Assembly (NCBI GenBank): GCA_002914805.1
Contig: JXTB01000491.1
Location: 216,258 to 280,257 of the forward strand
From: Parasponia andersonii
Lineage: Eukaryota > Streptophyta > Magnoliopsida > Rosales > Cannabaceae
DNA length: 64,000 bases
Direction of reading: 5' to 3'
The notes beneath the pieces were generated by a model that was not told the DNA's origin, did not search any database, and saw only the letters and a program-made list of their open reading frames with translations. Shown here piece by piece: positions 36,301-51,380 of this stretch (positions are counted from its first letter, which is position 1; the number at the start of each line of letters is the position of its first letter). Both the position numbers and the translations under genes were made by a program.

Positions 36301-37967
36301 TTGATCACCGTTTTTTTCCTTTTCTTTTCTTTTAATATTCACACTAATGTTTGTTTTGTATTTTTTTCCAGAGCCGGTCGCTTTGAAGTAGATGGATATG
36401 TTTATAATTCTAGTGAGGAACCAAAAATATTGATGACTGGAAAATGGAATGAGTCAATGAGTTATCAACCATGTGATGCGGAAGGAGAACCACTTCCTGG
36501 AACTGAATTGAAAGAGGTTTGTTTGTCCGCTCGTTAAGCTCTGGTCATATGAGGTTGTCTTTTGTTCTGTTCAACTGTTACCAAATCGTGCTCTCTCTCT
36601 CTCTCTCTCTCNTGGTTTCTCGCTTTCTTATTTAGCTTAGAAAGAAAAAATAACTTAAAAAAGTCTGAAGTAAATGATATGGTTTCTCTCTTCTAATGTT
36701 CCCGGGCTATGAAGCCTCTGCCATAGTGTCCGTCAATCTTTTCCCTTTAAAGTCTGCCATTTTGTTTTATGTTATGTTATGATCATTCTTTTGATATAAT
36801 AATGAGTAGCATATAGCTTCCAGGGTGTTTTTTTAGTTGAACGGGGGAGAATCTGCACTTTATTTGATTTATTAGTTGATGTCCTGTGAAGGCTTTGATA
36901 GCTGTTCTCTTACTTTAATGCATGTGGTGTAGATTAAGATTCCGTATTCCATTTTGAGCACTGAGCTGACATTTTTTCTGTCAATTTTAAGAATATTCTC
37001 AAAGGGCATCATTTTGAGATTTCTTTAATGTAATGAAACTGGGGAAGATTGACACACTTCCATCCTTCTCTTTTTATTTGTTATATCGTTTGTGATAGCC
37101 TGGCAGATCTATCTTTTCTTTGCGAAATAAAGCTCATGAAAATATTGTGCTGTTGTACTTGCATCACAGGCTTGGAGAGTTGCCAAGGGTCCAGAAAATG
37201 ACAAATTTCAGTACACAAATTTTGCACATAAAATAAATAGCTTTGACACTGCTCCAAAGAGGTTATTGGCATCAGACTCGCGCTTACGTCCTGACAGATA
37301 CGCACTAGAGCAGGGTGACATGTCAAAAGCTGGATCTGAGAAGAGCAGGTTTCTTCCCTTTCTTGTTCTTCCACTCTATATTTCTCTAGTTGACATGCAT
37401 GCATATTGCATACATAAAGACTTAGTTTGAAGTTTGAACAAATAAGATTGAAAAGATATTTTAAAGCAGGGTTAGAGGTAACTTGAATTTTATCTTATTA
37501 CTGTGCTGACATCAACGTGAGAAGGATGGTTATTTTTATTTTTTTAGCAAGTCTTCTTTTTCATTGAAACAAAGGATGTTTAAGTTGAAGGATTTTCGTT
37601 GAAACAAAGAATTTTTGTAACTTGAATGATTATTCATAGTTTTCTCTCATTTCACTAAATATAATTTGTAAGATGAAGCTGACGCCTTATGTGTGTATTC
37701 CTATATCTTTATCACAGTCTGGAGGAGAGGCAGAGAGCTGAGAAGAAAAACCGAGAGGCAAGAGGTCATCAGTTCACTCCAAGATGGTTTGACCAAACTA
37801 ATGAAATCAGTCCAACACCTTGGGGAGACCTGGAAGTATACACCTATAATGGCAAGTACACAGAACATCGGGCCGCAATAGATAGCTCGAACAGCGATGA
37901 TCTGACGGACGCCAGATTGACAGAGTTTAACCCCTGGCAATATGAGAATTCGGCAGCTGCTGCTTGA
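33329..37967 (+). CDS. Oxysterol-binding protein-related protein, short ORP3 type
   Basis: A lipid-transfer protein whose OSBP-related domain binds sterols and/or phosphoinositides. The short plant ORP3 type lacks a PH domain and acts at the ER through VAP partners. Ten exons: 33329-33426, 33745-33838, 33967-34083, 34744-34816, 34910-35028, 35181-35302, 35897-36073, 36372-36516, 37170-37348, 37718-37967, giving 457 aa, close to Arabidopsis ORP3A. The family signature EQVSHHPP lies at about residues 166-173 across the exon 5/6 junction. Also present are [12 protein letters not shown] (about 146-157) and, at the C-terminus, [11 protein letters not shown]. The WFDE motif reported for ER targeting of Arabidopsis ORP3A reads WFDQ here. 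The start is the first ATG after a (CT)n leader. One N in intron 8 (36612) follows a CT repeat. Confidence 0.95.
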
Positions 37968-40485
37968 TTGAAGCTCTCTTTTATCATATGTACTTTTTGC
38001 TGTGTAATATATATTTTATTTGTTATTCTTGCTTTGGCTGTAATGTAGTGGGGCGTTATCATGATGCAATAGTTTTAAGATTGATACGCAGTTTTGTTGT
38101 GTTCAGATTGCGTTTGGTTTATAACTATTTTAGCCTCAATTCCACCCGATTTCTTCTTTTGGTACCCCCTAGATTTGCATATGATATGCTACAATGTAAG
38201 TATTGTAAAATGCACCCATTTTAAAGTTTCAACTACGCATGACTATGGACGAACTCTCATTACTGTTACTGTTCTGGGCCCTTTACATGTGGCCCATGTC
38301 GTTGGTTACTAGAAGAGCCCAAACTGTAAGACGGCCATAACCATCTGTTTCCCCGCGATCCGACTTTGGAGTAGGGATTTACTATTTTTATAACTGTCAC
38401 AACTCTGGAGGGGCCACGTGGCTCCCCGTACCCTTTGCGGTTGCCAGTCTCTGATCTGACCACAAAAATTAAACCACCCGTATCTGGTCATACACTTTTT
38501 TTTTGGGGGAAGAACATAACAGAGAAATTTTTTTAAAAGAAGTTAATGAATTCATCTGATGTTTTTTTTTTTTTTTTTTTTTTAAAAAGGCGGTACGGGT
38601 TAATGTGCCTAGGGCTTAGACAAGTTTCGAAAACAAATTCATAACACTTCCGTTTGTCTGTGGGACAACATAAATACTAGTTTTTACCTCCAAAAACGTG
38701 TATGACTGACTGTATGTGTTTTTATGTTTGAAATGGAACAACACAGATAAGATTAATGATATACCCACAACATCTGTGGAGAGAGTTCCACGTGGCGAGC
38801 AGAGAAGTGGTACGGATGTTGTGGATGTGGATCGCCCTCCCCATTCGGAGGAGGAGGAGAGAAAAGTGAGGAACCGGTCCAAATCCGAAAAAGTGGTTTA
38901 GGGGGGTGTCACCTGCTGTAGCCGGTAAACTCACGCATGTGTAACCGGTTGAGTTTCACTTTAATTTAAATTTTTTTTTTTTTTTGGGGGAGCGACCAGA
39001 CCAGACCAGACCAAACCAAACCAGAGGGTTTAAGAAAGACGGTCTTTGTCTGGTGGTTTTCCGGGGGGTTTTTGCTCATCACAATTCACACATAATTTAC
39101 CCATTTTTCGTAGGTGAGATCTTTTTGGTCCCTTTTTTTCGGTTCTTTGTAAGAAGATAAAGTGATTTCCTTTAACTTTTTCTACCCAATGTTTTTGTTT
39201 CTGACGCCAAGTTTAGGGGTGAATTTCACAGATATATTTCCTCTTATGAATACAAATTGATTTTTCTGGCCTTTTCTTTGTTTTGTTTTTAGAATTTTCA
39301 GATTTTTGTGCTGATCCTTAGAAAAAAAAAAAAAAAAAGTGTACATTTCTGTTGTTCTTATACTAATTTAATTTTTTAAAGATAAGTTTTTCAAAATTTT
39401 CTCCAATATTGTTACAAACAGTATTCTTTTTCTGGTGTAATTCAAGTTCCTCAGTTACTATTTTTTTTTTTAAAAAGAATCAAAATGGTATGTTGAAGTG
39501 GTATTTTATATTATGTAACTGTCATGGTTGGTCCCAATGAGGTTTTTATGGGATCTTGAAAAACTTAATGGAAAAAAATGTGAAATCAAATTAATTTTTA
39601 GTTTGTGCCTGGGTTTCTTTTGGTGTCGTCTTATGTTCTGTTGGGGTTTAACATTGGATTTGTTTATTTATATATTTATTTATTATTCTGGGGAAATCGT
39701 TTTTTTTTTTTTTTTTAAATTGAAAGTAAGTTATTTTATTTCACTTATTTATGCTTAATAGAGATATCAAGGACTAAATAGTCATTGTATATTGCAAATT
39801 CAGGCATGGGGTGAAATGGTGATTCTTTCTCAAATTCGAATTTCAACGTAAAAGGTTTATGACTGTTTCAACCAAGTATTTCCTATATAAATATCATCAA
39901 CTTTGTTATATTGGAATTGGATGCCTATTATCATGAGAATAAATCATGGAAAGAACGAATATTACTTTTTGTTTAGCTGAATGTTTTGGGGATTTGAATA
40001 ACTACTAGTCTTGTTTATTTTATTTGCTATTTTGCACTTTTTTCTTTTAATTGATTCATAACTGAGACCTTGCTCTGCTTATTCAGTATATATTATATAT
40101 GTATCTGTCATTTTTTGTTGAATTAGCTGCATAGAATTGCAGCAATATTGTAATCTGATGATCTATGACTTTGTAGACACCTCGATTATTCTTTTGATTG
40201 GTCATGGTGACTAGATGGCATGTGATGTCGTCTTTCGATATGAAACTTGATCACAACTGTGCCTATTTTAGAATGTCATCATACATTGATCAAACTGTTG
40301 TCATCTTTTTTCCCTTTGGATATCAATATGTACCCAATGCAGGAAATTTTGACTCAGCTTTTACCATATCTCTAACTCCATATGCAAATGTAGGATTTAT
40401 GCCGTCGTTCCCATATTAATGTATTGTTTGCCTAGTATCATATTTTTGAAACCTCTCAATTGTAACTAGTTTTCGTTCGCTGACA
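37968..40485. other. ORP 3' flank, then promoter and leader of the telomere-binding protein gene
   Basis: No extra gene is recognised. The open frames at 38094-38491 and 38616-38934 have no family motif. T-runs lie at 38562-38583 and 38971-38985. GACCA/AACCA pentamer repeats occupy about 38994-39024. A likely 5'UTR intron of the next gene runs 39114-40486 (TAG/GTGAGA donor, GACAG acceptor). Confidence 0.5.
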
Positions 40486-40536
40486 GGTCCTTGTTCTGCG
40501 AATCTGCAAACTTAAGGAAGTTGGTTATTCTGGCAG

Positions 40537-40605
40537 ATGACTTTTTTTGCTTGTAATGAAGGTCTAAGATCTTTTGTTGCAAGGGATGATGGACTGTGGC
40601 TTCAA
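40537..40605 (+). promoter_or_regulatory. Upstream ORF overlapping the main start codon
   Basis: In the presumed leader (exon starting 40487) an ATG at 40537 opens a 22-codon frame that ends at TGA 40603-40605. It is in the +1 frame relative to the main ATG at 40586 and runs across it. If the leader is as inferred, ribosomes would have to skip this ATG to make the protein, which suggests reduced or regulated translation. Confidence 0.5.
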
Positions 40606-43600
40606 TGATTACCCAGAGCCTGAAGTTCCTCGATCATGTAGATCTGCTAGGGTGAATACATAATACAACTCGTAAAGTGCCTCTGATCTGATCTATTCTA
40701 GTACTTAAAGATAAAATCTTGACTATAAGTTTTTGTTCCTGATTCAGGGTCGAGGGCCTATCACAAAGAGATGGGAGGGCAATCGGAAACATTCATGTGA
40801 GATTTTGGCTAGTGTAGCTGGTAACTTATTGGAGAAGGGTGACAACTCTTTACATACTGATGCTAGTTGTGGAAAGAACCTGCATGACGCTTGTGATAGT
40901 GTCATTTCAAAGAAAGAAGTTGATGAGGGACAGTTCTTGAATGAAGAGCTCCTTGAGCTTGGAAGTTCTCTTGAGAAAGCCTTTGGTTGTAATCCTGGAT
41001 TTCAATCTTTTTGCAATCCTGACAAATTTAATTCTGAGATTAATCCAATGTCTAAGGATTTTAGACGGTCAGGGTTGTTAAATTCTAATAAGAAGAAAGC
41101 TTTTGATGATTCCAATTTTGTTCCAGATGTAATTGGAGGCAAAGTTTTGGGTGTACCTGAGAGGAAAGTAGAAGCTGAACCAACAGAATTGAGAAATCAA
41201 AGTGTCAAGGATAAAACTATGACAGTAACATGTGGTTTAGAGGATTTAATGAAACTGGAAGGTAAACAACCAGAATTGGTTGGTCCTGGATGTAATGTAC
41301 ATACTGCTAGTGTTCGAGTAGTTAGTAGAGATGATGACGAAAGCTCTTTTGGGTCTGCTTATCCAAGCACCATGGTTAAAGCTCTTGGGCCTCCATTGGG
41401 TACTGGAAACAAGAGAATAAAGAAAATATCTGATTCAAGCCATTGGAGAGTAGCTCCTGATGTGGACGGCAATTATTCGAGTACTGGTAATTGGAATTTT
41501 TTTGATACACCTTTTTAGTGTAAATTAGAAGCATGGTGCAGTCTATTGGAGTGCACGAAACAAACAATTGGTAATGATTTCTGTCAATATTTTTGGATGA
41601 GGATGAAGGCTCTATTTTTAATCCCAATTTAGCATAATGAATTAATCTTTCTGGCATTTTATGTTTTTTGTGGTTACTAATTGCTTTGAGTGCTGGATTG
41701 ATTTTTTCAGATGGGAAAGTGAAGGAAGTTTGTTGTGAGGAGAGAATTGGTTATACTCAAGAAAATACTCAGAAGATTTATCCTTTCAAGAAGAGAAAGT
41801 TCTTTAACCAGGACTTTTCCACATCTAATAGGGGGTCTAACCGAGATGGCACCTTCGATTCTTCTGACAAAAGAATCAATGGTAAACAAGGCACTGCAGG
41901 TGCAATAATGCATGTCCCTTTTCCTCTTTCTCCTCATATTCTTGTTAACATTTGGGGTTTTTAAATGAATAAGTCTAGCCATGTGATGCAGCAATTGGAG
42001 GATCATCCTCAATGACAGGTCAACACGTATTCCCCAACTCCAAAGAGTGTAATGGTATGAAAAGTCTGCACTGCATGATCTTCTGTATTACTTTAGATTT
42101 TTCATTATACACTAGCAGATTCTTATACATGCATTTTTCTTTGTTAATCAGTGAAGCTGAGTATTAAATCCTTCAAAGTTCCTGAGCTCCTTATTGATAT
42201 TCCTACGACTGAAACTGTTGGCTCACTGAAAGTATGTGATTTAGACTCCCCTCTCTCTCTTAAGTCGCTTTTTTTTTTTGGCCTCCTTTCTTCTTTTCTT
42301 GAAGTTCCTGAGTTCTGGAATTTTCCGTGTGTCCCTTGAATATTTGAAGTTTAACACTGCTACCACGATATTTTCACTGATTTCACTGATCCTCTCTAAT
42401 TTTTAACTCTTCTGTAGAGGATGGTTATGGATGCTGTGACTTCTATTCTTGGTGAGGGACTACATGTTGGCATCCTTGTTCAGGGGAAGAAAGTCAAAGA
42501 TGACAATAAAACTCTAGTTCAGACGGGAATTTCTCAATACAACAAGCACAGTAATTTAGGTTTTATCTTGGAGCCTGAACATTCTCAAACTGCAACATCT
42601 CCATTCACCAAGAACGAGTCATTACTATCCAGAATCAAATCCCAGGCGTTAACCAGGTAACCCTGTCATGTATAAGGCTATTAATTGGATGATTCTACTG
42701 GTCTTCTACCTGTCCTTGGGGTAGATCTGTACATAATTGACGGAGTCACATTATATACTTATGCCACTGTGTTCTCTAATATAGGCACTCTGTATCTTTG
42801 AGTGGTTCTGTTGAAAGTGACTTTAATGCAACTCCAGCTCTTGGTGATAATTTGAGTAACAATACAAATAATGAGTCCAAAGCACTGATTCCTGTGCCAA
42901 GAATAAGCATGGAAGCATTGGCTGTGGTTCCTTTCCATAGAAAATCGGGGCATCATGAGTATCTAAAGCGTCGGATCAGGAGGCCTTTTTCTGTTTCTGA
43001 AGTAGAGGCATTAGTGCGGGCAGTTGAGAAACTTGGAACTGGAAGGTTGGTGTCAATGACTAATCTATTTTCTATTCTTGAGGAAGTCACGTACTTCTGC
43101 GTACGGTTGTGCATTTGTTTTTTTGGGTTGCAGGTGGCGTGATGTTAAATTTCATGCTTTTGACAATGCAAAGCATCGAACTTATGTTGATTTGAAGGTG
43201 TGTGTTTCATTTTGTACTTGTTGTTTAGACTAGAGTATCTGATATTTTCCACTGTGCACGTTTGTATTTTTGAGGTGAAGCCATGATGAGTTGAGTAGTT
43301 TAAAATCTTATGACAGCATTTCTTACTCAGTTTCAACCATCCACTTTTGTCCAGCTAAGTAGTGAACTTTTTCTTTTGTGAAGTTGTTGGCTCATTAAGA
43401 ATCATAGCTTGATTCGGAAGTATGAAAAATATGAGAAGATATAAAAATTATGTCAAGGATGATTTAGCCCTTATGTATTTAATTCTAATTCTCCTTTGAA
43501 AATATTGTTTTCTGTTCCTGATAATTAAAACATTGCGTAGCTATGTAACTCTTTTAGAATTCCATAAAATCTTTCATATGCCTTGTTGGAGTCTTAAAGG

Positions 43601-43856
43601 AGTGTAGTGTATATGTTGTTGACTAACAAGGACAGGAGAACATCAGTGGACGCATGACACTATAATATTACTAGCCTAACATTCGTTGTTTGGGCTATTG
43701 GAAAATATGCAGGATAAGTGGAAAACGCTGGTGCACACAGCAAGAATATCCCCTCAACAAAGAAGAGGGGAACCGGTCCCACAGGGGCTTTTGGATCGGG
43801 TACTAGCGGCCCAGGCTACTGGTCATATCGGCAGCCGAAACAAGAGGCCAAAGTAA
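40586..43856 (+). CDS. Telomere-repeat-binding Myb protein (plant TRP/TRFL type)
   Basis: A nuclear protein expected to bind double-stranded TTTAGGG repeats through a C-terminal Myb domain with plant-specific extension. Nine exons: 40586-40651, 40748-41486, 41711-41899, 41992-42054, 42152-42231, 42418-42656, 42785-43045, 43134-43197, 43713-43856, giving 614 aa. The N-terminus has the family block with PRSCRSARGRGP and EILASVAGNLLEK. A ubiquitin-like region spans about residues 353-435 (VKLSIKSFKVPELLIDIP). The Myb/telobox region is about 515-580 (RRPFSVSEVEALVRAVEKLG, then VDLKDKWKTLVHTA). The C-terminal QRRGEPVPQGLLDRVLAAQA is also typical. The central acidic/Ser-rich part diverges. The start follows an in-frame TAA at 40565, so translation cannot begin further upstream in this exon. 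Confidence 0.93.
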
Positions 43857-45491
43857 CAGTCTGAAGATTTGCCTGGAAAGAGCAAGTAGGTTCAGAGTCA
43901 AGGTCAGATGTTTGGTGATTGTTGATACCGTGTAAAATTAAACCTATAGAAAGAAACATTATGTACATGGAAAACCGAACTTTTCTTCCCTGTTGAAGAG
44001 TTTGGTGTTCTGTAAATGATTGATTGAGTAGTGAGGGCATTGCTTAAATAATGCCTTTGGTGTCTAATAATGTTGTATTTTGTTTGGAGCATTGATTTTG
44101 TTACATTTCGGTTTTATTTATTTTCCACGTTAATAACATCCGAATGTATGCCAATGAAATTTTACTTTGATATATTTGTTTCCTTGGAGTAAATATCCAT
44201 GACACACTTTTTTTTTTTTTTTTGGGTGCCGAGATTTTGCTTGTGGTAGAGGGGGTTTGATGACTTGACTGAGCGCCATACTCGACATTTTAGGAAATTA
44301 TGCAAGTACAAATTTTTCAGAACGACGAGGAAGAGCATTGTTAGGGTGATATATGTAGCATTTTTCTTTCGTTTTTCGTAAGGATAAAACTCGATGTAGA
44401 TAACATCTCGATTTGCATCTCTAATAGAATTGCCAAGTGTTCCATTAACGTGTTGACAGTGTTCCTTATAGTTTGGATTTTATTTTTGTATATATAGGCC
44501 GACCGCTAAAGTGTCTAATAATAGCGGTGCATCTGATAAAACAGTCATGCTATCAAGAACATAAGAGTAAAAACCTATAAACAAAGTCTAAGTATAATCG
44601 TCACATTAATTTTGTGGTTGATAATTATTTTGGTGGAAATTTTGGTCCCTGAATTAACGTGTACCAAAATTTAGATTTAATATAAGTGTGGTGCGTACAA
44701 TCTTAAATAATGTTATAAAAAAACTTTTCACTAGTTGATGATGTTAGTAATTCGTGACATATGTTAGTTCTCTTTCACAAAATGATGTTAATAGTGTATT
44801 GAACAAATAACTAAATGAATAGTAGATAAATAGTGATAAAACTATAATACTATAATAGTACTATGTATTTTGGGAAAGTAGAGAGAGGAAATAAACTAAG
44901 AAGGAAAAAAAAGGAGACAAATAAGTTTTTGGATAAATATAATGGCTTACTTTTTGTTTTTACGTGAATATGAAAAAAATTGTTTATAGTGATTTTGTTA
45001 CGCATCTGATTAAGACCTTTGACTTTCTCGAGGCTAACTAAGAAGGAAAAAAAAGGAGACAAATAAGTTTTTGGATAAATATAACGGCTTACTTTTTGTT
45101 TTTACGTGAATATGAAAAAAATTGTTTATAGTGATTTTGTTACGCATCTGATCAAGACCTTTGACGTCGATTTGGGCATTGGCGATTTGGATACTGCTTT
45201 AGAGGCCACGTGTCATCTTTGGATTGGCTAGGGAAAAATACTAATTAAATAAATTAGTGTTATATGTTAATTTACGCAATTCTGTATCCATAACAGACAT
45301 TCGACAAGTAAATGGTTCTGAAAGCAGATATTGGCAATGAGCTGCAATTCACTCCATAACTCTAGATACTCAATATTTTTTTCTTTGGAAAAAAACAAAA
45401 AAAATCTTTTTGCTCTAGAGTTACTATGATATATATATATATATATTTTACAAGTAGTATTAACTTGGTTAAGCATGAGAATGGAAATATG
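43857..45491. other. Convergent 3' flanks and intergenic DNA
   Basis: No gene is seen. It holds a T-run at about 44208-44223 and the 142-bp tandem duplication listed separately. Confidence 0.6.
44896..45167. repeat. Tandem duplication, 142-bp period
   Basis: The block from CTAAGAAGGAAAAAAAAGG to AAGACCTTTGAC (about 130 bp) occurs twice, at about 44896-45025 and 45038-45167. Only two or so substitutions separate the copies (AATGG/AACGG and GATTAAG/GATCAAG), so the duplication is recent. Confidence 0.9.
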
Positions 45492-46405
45492 TTATTCTTC
45501 TTCGGGTAAATTGGTCTCGTCGAACCATCGTGGAGGATCAAACCCAGACCCACCTAATAAAAAATAGGAAAGTTTGTTTATAAATCATATTGCAAATATT
45601 TTGTTAAATTTTATTATCAATCCAAACCCAAAGATAGGAAAACAACAATAAACAAATAGATAAAAAGAAAAAGGAAAAGGGGGGGTTAAGTTAAAAATAG
45701 GAAATTACCAAGGGGATTACAACGACAGAGACGCCAAGCAGTCAAGACAGTACCCTTAACAACTCCATATTTCTTGTAAGCTTCCATGGAATACTCGCTA
45801 CAAGATGGAACGAAACGACAACTTTTGGGCAATATTGGCGAGATTTCCCCTGAACCCCAAAAAATATTTATGCTCAGATCAAATTATATTATATGCCATA
45901 ATCTCAAATAAATTTCTTCCACCCTTTTTTGTTTTTTTACTTAAACTTATATAGTTTAATTCAATAAGAATTAAATAAATCACTTAGGAAACATAAAAAT
46001 GAAAAAACTTACTTTTGTAGAATTTCAACATAGATAGTGCAGCTTTAACACCCAAGTTGTCTACTTCCTTGTCTAAAATTCGAGACCAAACAAAGATTTG
46101 AAGCTTTAAGCTAATTAAGCACAGAAAAACAAATTAAGAGAGAGAGAGAGAGGACCTTGTGGTTGTGGTTGTGGTTGTGGTTGTGGTTGTGGATTGTTTG
46201 GGTTGTTTGATCCATGAACGACGACCAAACGAGGGTGAGGAGGAAAGGTCTTAAACTTAATGGTGATGGGAAAGGGAGGAGTACGGTAGAAGCTGCTATT
46301 GAGGCTTATGTAATTGAAGCATTTAGGTTTTTGAGATTGGGAGTCTGCCACTACCATCATCGGACCTCTCTGCCACCTATACGAAACCACCGCCGCCGCC
46401 GCCAT
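45492..46405 (-). CDS. Plastid YidD-like membrane protein insertion efficiency factor
   Basis: A small protein homologous to bacterial YidD, which assists YidC/Oxa1/Alb3-type membrane insertion. The plant form is expected in plastids. Four exons: 46405-46156, 46072-46013, 45849-45709, 45553-45492, giving 170 aa. Residues 1 to about 75 resemble a transit peptide (few acids, many Ser/Pro) and end in a Pro-Gln repeat encoded by a GGTTGT hexamer array. The YidD core follows: LSMLKFYKREISPILPKSCR, FVPSCSEYSMEAYKKYG, GTVLTAWRLCRCNPLGGSGF. This matches the bacterial CRxxPSCSxY and RLLRCNP blocks. I chose ATG 46405. A GTG further upstream in frame is unlikely to be used. Confidence 0.92.
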
Positions 46406-47313
46406 CTCCTCTCCCCTCCACACGCACCCGCTCCTCGTTCCAATTATCCAATATTATCCTCCTCATTTTATTTTCGATTACAATTTCTCTTACAACGACG
46501 TCGTTTCGTTCCTCTTTATTATTATTATTATTATTATTTAGATAATGAACAATAAAATATAAAAAAATAAATTAAATGCGGTACATTTACACCGACACCT
46601 CCCTATATTTCTGTCGATATTACACTAGTACGTAGTAACATCTCCTATATTTCTGTGTATATTCTCCACCAAACCCAATAAAGGAAATCAATCGAGCGTT
46701 GTACTGATAGAAATATATTTATATTAAATGAAAATTTAATGGTGAGAAGTTAAAACTAAAATATTAATCAAATTTAATTAGATAGATAATTGTTTGAATT
46801 TAAGAGATTGTTAGCAATCAGACTTGGCTGAAGTGGCAAAATATTTTATCTTAAAACCTTCTTTCACTTAGACACTTAAGAGAGTTTGAGGACAAGAATT
46901 TGAGTCCCTATTTCACTTGGAACTTTTGATTTGTTCGATTACCACTGCCAAGCATAACATTATTTATGAAAGACTTCAATGAAAAAGGGAAAAAAAAAAA
47001 AAAAAAAAAAAAGGGAAAAAACTTGTTTATGAAATAAACTATGAGAAAGTTCATAAATTAATAGCTCATTTTGTGATATTGTTTAATGTGAGAGAATGGC
47101 TTGTCAGCATAATCCCTCAGAATACTACAAGAAGCAAATCTACAGGAAACAGGCTACTGATCAATACTCAAGCTAGTTAATGCCCCATTTAAACCAAATG
47201 ATTCATACTCTTGTAAACTCAACAGTAACTTTAATAAAATGGCATTATGGTCCGAAAACTAGGAAGGATAACCTTAGTACTACTACTATACCAGCAACAT
47301 TACTGCATAAAGA
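46406..47313. other. YidD-like gene promoter and intergenic DNA
   Basis: No gene. An ATT triplet repeat lies at about 46518-46539 and an A-run at 46990-47011. Confidence 0.6.
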
Positions 47314-49668
<2,355 letters not shown>

Positions 49669-51126
49669 CAATCAACCAAAAACTGCTACTACTCACTACA
49701 ACTACTTATTTAATAAATACTACCGTAAAGTATAGGGTGCACCGCTTTCCATACAACCCTTGGTAACGCTTGAGCTACGTAGCGCCGGAGAAGAAGAAGA
49801 AGAAGAAGAAGAAGAAGCAGCAGCTTAAGCTTAAGCTTTTGGTTTCAGTTACCTTATCTCATTCTCATCTCTACGCTCTTCCCTTTACTCTCCAACGATG
49901 TAGATGTGGGGTTTTCCTATTGGGGCAATGGAGTATGTTGCTAAGCCGTATCCGTATACAATAAATACTTGTGTGCAATAAGAGAGAGGTCCTCTATCTA
50001 CTAATACTATCTACTGCTGACCATTCCCCAATTAAAGCCTGTCTATTTCTATTTCTAGAGCGCAGTAAACATGGGCGGCCTGGCCCATTCGGGCCGATCA
50101 GAAATTCGGAGTGGACTGGGCTGAGAGTAGAAGCGGGCCAGCCTAACCTGCAAAGTATCTTTGAAGGCCTAGTCTGGCCCGATAGCTCGTAACGTCAAAG
50201 TTTAGTCAGACCCAATAGCTCGTAAGGTCAAAGTTTCGGATCGGGCTAAATTTGAATTAAATCTGATCCGGTTAGATTATTTTTTTAAAAAAATAAATAA
50301 ATTAATTAATTAATTTTTTTCAAAAAAAATAAAATTATTAGTTGCATACTTATTTATTTAGTAAAATAAATAACTAAAATTAATAAGATAAATTTTTAAA
50401 AATAAAAATAAAAAGAAGTGTGCAAACCAGCGTCAATGGCCTAGCCTTGCCCAAATTTACAAGCATACTTACCACTTATGTGTCACAACACATGCTTCAA
50501 TCAAATTGTTAGTAATTTTTATTTTCTTTTGATCTCTTTTTAAAATACAATTTTACTTTATTTAGATAAGTTAGTTAGCTCATCAATTTTAAGCTTTCTC
50601 ATTTTATTTAGAAGAAGTTTGTTAAAAAAATTATTTTTTTATGAAATCATTATTTAATATTTTATGATATTAATCGTGTCAATTAGAATAATTTTATGTG
50701 AAATGAGTTAACTAAATAAGCGAGCTTTGAGTTCTTACGATCGAAATTATCACTCCTGACCCTATATTCCGACTTCGAGGGGCTCTCACTACTGGGAGCT
50801 GTGTTCCTATTTAATAAGCTTACACTTTAGGTTTGGATTCATATCATTTATCTAGTTTTTAGACAATTAGATTTTGATACATTAACTTAAGGGATAATTA
50901 TAATTTTATACCGTTTTTTTTTTGTTATTATCAATATTCAACGTTACCTTTTTAAATATAAATTTATTAAATTTCCTCTTAGAGTCAAGTACTAATTTTG
51001 ATAATAAGTTTATCAAAATATCTCTTTACAATTTTAAAGATACATATTTATTTTTAAAAAAACGTGCATGATAAATTTTAATTGGGCAAAAAAGTATTTA
51101 TGAATATATTAAAAAAAATACTTACG

Positions 51127-51168
<42 letters not shown>

Positions 51169-51380
51169 AAAGTTTAAAAAACTATTATGATAAACTCATT
51201 GGTTAAAATTAGTATTTAGTTAAAAAATGACACAAATTTATTACAAAATTTAAATTTAAAAATTAACATTGATAATAAACAAAATACAATATATAAATTC
51301 AATGAACATCCAAAATATGCTATAAAAAAATATAATTATCCCTTGATTTAAATGAATAAATATTTAACTATTTCAGTTAT
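49669..51380. other. Intergenic DNA, very AT-rich
   Basis: Promoter side of the Rossmann gene. It contains a (GAA)n run at about 49787-49817 and an (AT)n run at 51130-51165. The stretch 50060-50270 is richer in GC, with repeated GGCC and GGGCC words and two copies of CCGATAGCTCGTAA-like text (near 50177 and 50210). No gene is recognised. Confidence 0.6.
51130..51165. repeat. (AT)n microsatellite
   Basis: Eighteen uninterrupted AT units in the intergenic region. Confidence 0.97.

Noticed and set aside
38616..38934. Open frames on both strands between ORP and the telomere-binding gene
   Set aside because: Overlapping frames on both strands in a locally GC-rich promoter stretch, without motifs.
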